Source: Bondarzewia mesenterica (taxonomy: Eukaryota > Basidiomycota > Agaricomycetes > Russulales > Bondarzewiaceae). From it: DNA of 13,495 bases. Within the stretch, counting starts at the first letter, position 1, and each line of letters begins with the position of its first letter. A program made the translations under genes and the position numbers. Of this stretch, positions 9,944 through 13,495 are shown one piece after another. The DNA lies in assembly GCA_004802705.1 (NCBI GenBank), contig SGPL01000169.1, positions 1-13,495 of the forward strand. Direction: 5' to 3'. Under the pieces are notes generated by a model. That model was not told the origin of the DNA and searched no databases. It was given only the letters and a program-made list of their open reading frames with translations.

Positions 9944-11926
9944 CTACTTGGAGCCCCTCGACAATCCACTCACTGCATCCTCCGCTGTAGAAGACGCTGA
10001 TGCAGGGGCAAAATTGGACAAGGCGAATACCTCGCGAACACCATCGAGCTCTTGTCGGACGGTATCCCGAGAGTTCAGGCTAGAGTATAAATTGTGAGTG
10101 ATTTGGGCTGCTTTTAGTTATAATAGAGATGGAGACGAACGTGGACATGAACGAACACGAGTGCACTAGAATTATCAGTCAATATAGAGAGCCAGATGAC
10201 AGTCAGGTAAACGCACGTCGGACCAAGACGAAAAAGAACAGCGCGTATACCAATGTATCATGCATCGCAAGGAACTTGATAGAGGGCGGATCAGTCATTA
10301 CCAGAATTATCTATTATACCACCCACCGTGATCAAAGTGGCAACGGCGAATGTGCTGAGGATTCTATAAGTACAGAAGTGAGACAAGCAGGCGGATATAG
10401 GATTACGTTGTAAGAAGAACTGTGTACAAACGTTCTAAAAAATGCATTGCAACGACAAAGGAAGTCTGACAGTCTCACATGTGTTCAAAGCGTAGGTAAT
10501 CAGGAGAGTGATCGCCCTATTCGTCCTGAATTAAAATTTAGCGCATGAACGTTAGAATAATGGACAGATCAAGACACAAGCAATGCTCACCTGGAGAAAT
10601 GTGTGCGGCCCTCTTTAAGATAGGATATCATGTATGACATAATGAGCCCGTCACAGACCATGTTGGTCGATAGAGCACTAGCAATCCAAGGCTAAAAGCA
10701 AGGGGTCGGTGCAACTTCCAACATCAGGATCCTGATTCATTCACGCACAATTGTTTCCCCGATTTTCGAAAACATTTTGACGTGAAGACTAGTAAGCAGG
10801 AATTGTGAGCAGAGACATACGAAGAAGAATTCTCAGGACTAATGTTCCTCAGGACTGACGCCACCTACGCTGTAATCACGAAGCCTGAGTTGACCAGAAT
10901 AACCAATGTATGAAAATGGAAATTCAAGACTAAAAGGTCACAATATTACCGATCGAGCATGCTTTAGATGCATTTTGTCAGTCCTCCATCACCTGAGAGA
11001 CTGATCAGCCTACGAACCCTGTTGTCCCGCACATAGAATACACTGGGTGCCTTGTGAGAATCTCTGATGAGAGCGGTAATGAATTCGCGGATATACAATG
11101 ATGCCAGGGATCAGAGTGCTCCCTCCGCTGACTGCGAGGAAATAGTCAGTCAAAGTTTCTCCCCGACTTTCGGACGCGGGGTGAAGTGATTACGTAAATG
11201 AACACGATACGCGAAGAAGCTGGAATTGCCATTATCGTCAGAAAAGATGATGTATGCGAGATGTTAACCGTCAACTCACAGCTGGACGAATACATTGAGC
11301 AGATTCTGAACAAATACGCTCATCAGATAGACATTATAAACGCTGGATAACGGGCAAACTGTCATACTCCAATCGGAACCTGAACCTAGTACAGTAAAGT
11401 CAGCTTGTGCCGGCTCGGATTCAACTAAATAGCTCACCGGAAGACTCCTGTAATGAGAATCAGCGTCACCATTCGAGAAATAAAATAATGTGACACTCGC
11501 CAAATGACTTGCACAAGTGCCGTGTAGTCTCCGAAATTCGTAACGGTATAGTAATACATAGAGTAACCCACGAGTGCAACATGGAGTGTGTCAATCATCC
11601 TGTAACGCAGTCAGCTAAGTCATAAATCGGAACTGGGATGGCTCAACCTGCAGCAGAAAGGCAACCTGAGAAACTGTGATTAGCTTGAGTATACCTCAAA
11701 GACATGCTAAAGTCTGATCTCGCGAAGTCTTGAGAAGGCGGTTATCATCGCTAGAATGATTTGTGTAGTAGAGATACACTTGTAGACATGTTATTCCGTA
11801 AATCCTGAGCACAAGTAGGTTGATCGATATAACAACAGAACATTGTATCTGCACTTACGCAGTCGATACGATAACTCCAATGAAGCTTGCACCTAGAAGG
11901 TTATCAAGAGGAATGAGAGACGGCAT
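9944..11926 (-). CDS. DUF6534-type seven-transmembrane protein, 20 exons, 296 aa
   Basis: A basidiomycete 7TM membrane protein of unknown, possibly receptor-like role. Exons (minus): 11926-11859, 11804-11724, 11665-11648, 11599-11501, 11447-11438, 11385-11368, 11305-11280, 11219-11194, 11131-11097, 11042-11018, 10961-10950, 10884-10869, 10788-10749, 10691-10591, 10525-10479, 10419-10407, 10363-10327, 10274-10217, 10165-10141, 10079-9944. Introns are 43-80 nt, phases agree throughout, and the coding total is 891 nt. Family landmarks in order: IPLDNLLGASFIGV, ITCLQVYLYY, IDTLHVALVGYSMYYYTVTN, VIWSLPVQVP, FFAYRVHLLSGG, GFVITALHV, STNMVCDGLI with YLKEGRTHFSRTNRAI (the DUF6534 core), ITYALNTFLLTT, and SFMSTLNSRD before a hydrophilic tail. 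Seven hydrophobic segments lie at about residues 10-36, 52-75, 93-115, 121-147, 159-183, 196-225 and 231-250. Introns 2 and 4 have GC donors. Exon 3 is the weakest call. Family is near certain; exact microexons need transcript support. Confidence 0.85.
11448..11500 (-). other. GC-AG intron 4 of the 7TM gene
   Basis: A 53-nt intron with donor gcgagt, a gctgatt branch-like site and acceptor attacag. Splicing rebuilds the conserved VIWS motif across the junction (TG|G), which supports the GC donor strongly. Confidence 0.75.
11666..11723 (-). other. GC-AG intron 2 of the 7TM gene
   Basis: A 58-nt intron with donor gcgaga and acceptor tttctcag, and a gctaatc branch-like site. No GT donor nearby gives a workable frame. 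It leads into the 18-nt exon 3. Confidence 0.6.
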
Positions 11927-13271
11927 CGCAAGAGTCTGTAAAAGTCACGGAAAAAACCTGAGGGAAAGCCGAACAGTCTACATCACTGCAGTGCCTATGT
12001 ATATAGTATCTCGAGGCCGACACGAATAGCTTCGCGACCACTCACTATGGATATTCTGGCAGAATGCCCATAGGATCTTTGATGGTGTTCTTCCGTCAGA
12101 TTCTGATATTTGGGGATGATAATAATCTCGCCGATGCATCAGTAACAGTGGATCACCTTACAACTGTTTCGGAAAATGTGCCCAATTTTCATGTTTGTTG
12201 CAACTGCATTTGAGAGACGAATTGCATGATCGACACCAAATCGACACGATACCGTGACACCAACTCAAGACCAGACCGTGGCTCAACGCGTAGGCACGTG
12301 AATTTACGACACTGCTGAAACGTCCCTACAAAAGAAGTACGACAACGTACAAAAAGACAGAACTCACCTGAAATATGCAACTGTGCCTCCGAGCGGACAA
12401 CAAAGAACAATAACGAACGAACACAGTTCACGCAGGGACAGCAGATTGGCCATGTCAAACACCACAGATGAGTAAAAACGACTGAGACGCGAAAATGACG
12501 TTGAAAACGATGTGCAGCAAACTGCACACCACAGCACTTCGGCTCAAATTTTCCCGAGGGAAATTCTTCGAAAATACCAAATATTCCAACTATTTTCTCA
12601 ATATTTCTCTCCAGCAGAAATTTGCGTAAAATTTTGGTTTCTTTCCGAGTTTTCTGGGTATTTTCAACGTATTTTATGCGGGCTCAAGCAGCCGCCGCCA
12701 GGATATATCCAAATAAATTTAAAATAAACCTTCTGATATTCATGCTCATCCAACCGCAAATAATACAATAAAAAATCATTTCTATATTCAGAAAAATCAT
12801 TCTACAGTACCACGCAGTTACAACGTTGTCTGTAGGGAAATCCAATGTCCAAAACGATGGGCCATCAAGTCACGCACGCACACTGATAAGTCGTCTCGAG
12901 TCTGAAAGAGCGGACCAGCATCCATATTTGGCTGCTTGTCATCCAGAGTGCTGTCTGAGTCGCTGACCTCAGCTCAGAGATTATTATTGGAGAGAAAGTC
13001 CGAAGCACTCAATTTTCACATGATAACTAACGTTAGCGACATATTCTCGGCAAAGCAAGGTGTTGGAGAATGGATTGCGCGACGATAACAAAGGACAGCG
13101 AGAATAATACGGAAATGCTCAACGGTGGGGTAATACTTTTACAAGGGGTGGTAATCAAGAAAATCCAAATAAGAGAAGGGTATGCATAACCGAAAATGTG
13201 ACCAGCATTTTGACTGTTAAGAAGGAAGAGGGGAGCGCATATCGTAGCATATACATGTCCGCGGAGCACGC
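11927..13271. other. AT-rich intergenic region
   Basis: Upstream side of the 7TM gene and downstream side of the edge gene. From about 12540 to 12800 it becomes clearly AT-rich, with runs such as ttttc and aatatt. Small inverted repeats occur at 12511-12528 (7-bp arms, loop caaa) and 12547-12565 (ttttccc/gggaaa arms). Open frames here (for example minus 12527-12189 and plus 12512-12727) have translations without family-like patterns. No RNA gene or mobile-element protein was seen. Confidence 0.5.
12000..12005 (-). promoter_or_regulatory. possible TATA element of the 7TM gene
   Basis: TATATA on the minus strand, about 74-80 nt upstream of the ATG at 11926, a spacing like that of the methyltransferase gene. 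Motif and position are the only evidence. Confidence 0.3.
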
Positions 13272-13474
13272 TTATAAAATCATCAAGCTCGCACGCTTGA
13301 GAGCTCGTGGTGTGATATTGAATCCGGTATAATCCTCCAGCCATACTCCTCGCTCCTGACAACGCTTCAACACCTTCGTCCAAAAGTTGATAACAGAAGG
13401 GTGCGGCCGCTGTATCCGCATCTCGTGCGAATACACGCTGAGGTCGCGCACGTATTTTAGGGAGGGGAATGCTT
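13272..13474 (-). CDS. C-terminal fragment of an F-box/LRR-like basidiomycete protein (partial)
   Basis: The frame is open from the N-containing right edge to the TAA at 13274-13272 and encodes the last 66 residues of a protein. It begins [18 protein letters not shown], continues [10 protein letters not shown] and [14 protein letters not shown], and ends in a basic helix ([14 protein letters not shown]). A leading hydrophobic strand with SLKYVRDL, followed by a closing helical region with HPSV..FW, resembles the C-terminal ends of mushroom F-box proteins with degenerate leucine-rich repeats, a large and variable family. That assignment is from memory of such sequences and is tentative; that the segment is coding is more secure. 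The 5' part lies outside the window. Confidence 0.6.
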
Positions 13475-13495
13475 NNNGACGANGGNTAGNCNNNA
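13475..13495. other. ambiguous bases at the right end
   Basis: Several Ns interrupt the last 21 bases, as expected for a low-quality contig end or gap. Small indels elsewhere in the window may therefore be sequence errors. Confidence 0.8.

Noticed and set aside
10129..10413. 94-codon plus-strand ATG frame
   Set aside because: It overlaps exons and introns at the 3' end of the 7TM gene in antisense, and those exons match a family residue by residue.
10364..10478. Apparent one-base frameshift in the 7TM gene between NT and ILST
   Set aside because: The 115-nt gap resolves into two introns of 59 and 43 nt around a 13-nt exon that supplies the expected FLLTT and restores frame.
10865..10867. 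Apparent in-frame TAG in the 7TM gene after FVITA
   Set aside because: A strong donor (gtaggt) begins at 10868, just before it, and an 80-nt intron leads in phase to the next family segment, so the stop is intronic.
1181..11926. Secondary-metabolite cluster built on the methyltransferase
   Set aside because: No synthase, P450, oxidoreductase or transporter is present; the other genes are unrelated families with large unassigned gaps between them.
12189..12527. 112-codon minus-strand frame, and an inner ATG at 12453 followed by a gtgagt donor
   Set aside because: The spliced continuation reaches a stop after a few codons, and the translation is Cys/Phe/Val-rich without a recognisable pattern.
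9461..13271. LTR retrotransposon or DNA transposon in the AT-rich right half
   Set aside because: No reverse transcriptase, integrase or transposase motif and no long direct or terminal inverted repeats were found by eye; much of this part is explained by the 7TM gene and its introns.

Overview
The window looks like nuclear DNA from a basidiomycete fungus, most likely an Agaricomycete. Genes are split by many 43-80 nt introns with GT/GC..AG ends and CTRAY-like branch sites. The recognisable proteins belong to families expanded in mushroom-forming fungi: an AusD-like SAM methyltransferase, a DUF6534 seven-transmembrane protein, and a DUF829/TMEM53-like protein. The last bases contain Ns, so the window probably ends at a low-quality draft contig end. 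All functional names come from reading the translations; no database search was possible.

Layout. 1-1180: no secure gene, only two weak open frames on the minus strand. 1181-2349 (minus): a complete five-exon methyltransferase, 300 aa. 2350-3418: its promoter side, plus the pyrimidine-rich 3' flank of the next gene. 3419-5247 (minus): a two-exon gene for a 590-aa protein of unknown function with a double polyproline linker. 5248-8397: about 3.1 kb without a secure gene; it holds one candidate multi-exon fragment, one stretch open on both strands and a long imperfect foldback (7777-7876). 8398-9460 (plus): a DUF829/TMEM53-like gene that looks broken by a lost splice acceptor and a frameshift. 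9461-9943: spacer between two converging genes. 9944-11926 (minus): a DUF6534 seven-transmembrane gene that, by my reconstruction, is cut into 20 exons, several only 10-18 nt long, with every splice phase agreeing. 11927-13271: AT-rich spacer. 13272-13474 (minus): the C-terminal end of a gene running off the right edge, probably F-box/LRR-like.

The genes do not form an obvious pathway. Methyltransferase, 7TM protein and TMEM53-like protein are common accessory families in mushrooms, and nothing here marks a biosynthetic cluster. The most unusual feature is the exon structure of the 7TM gene (19 introns in 891 coding bases), which six-frame ORF calling cannot see, together with a high share of GC-AG introns (3 of 24 proposed in the intact genes).
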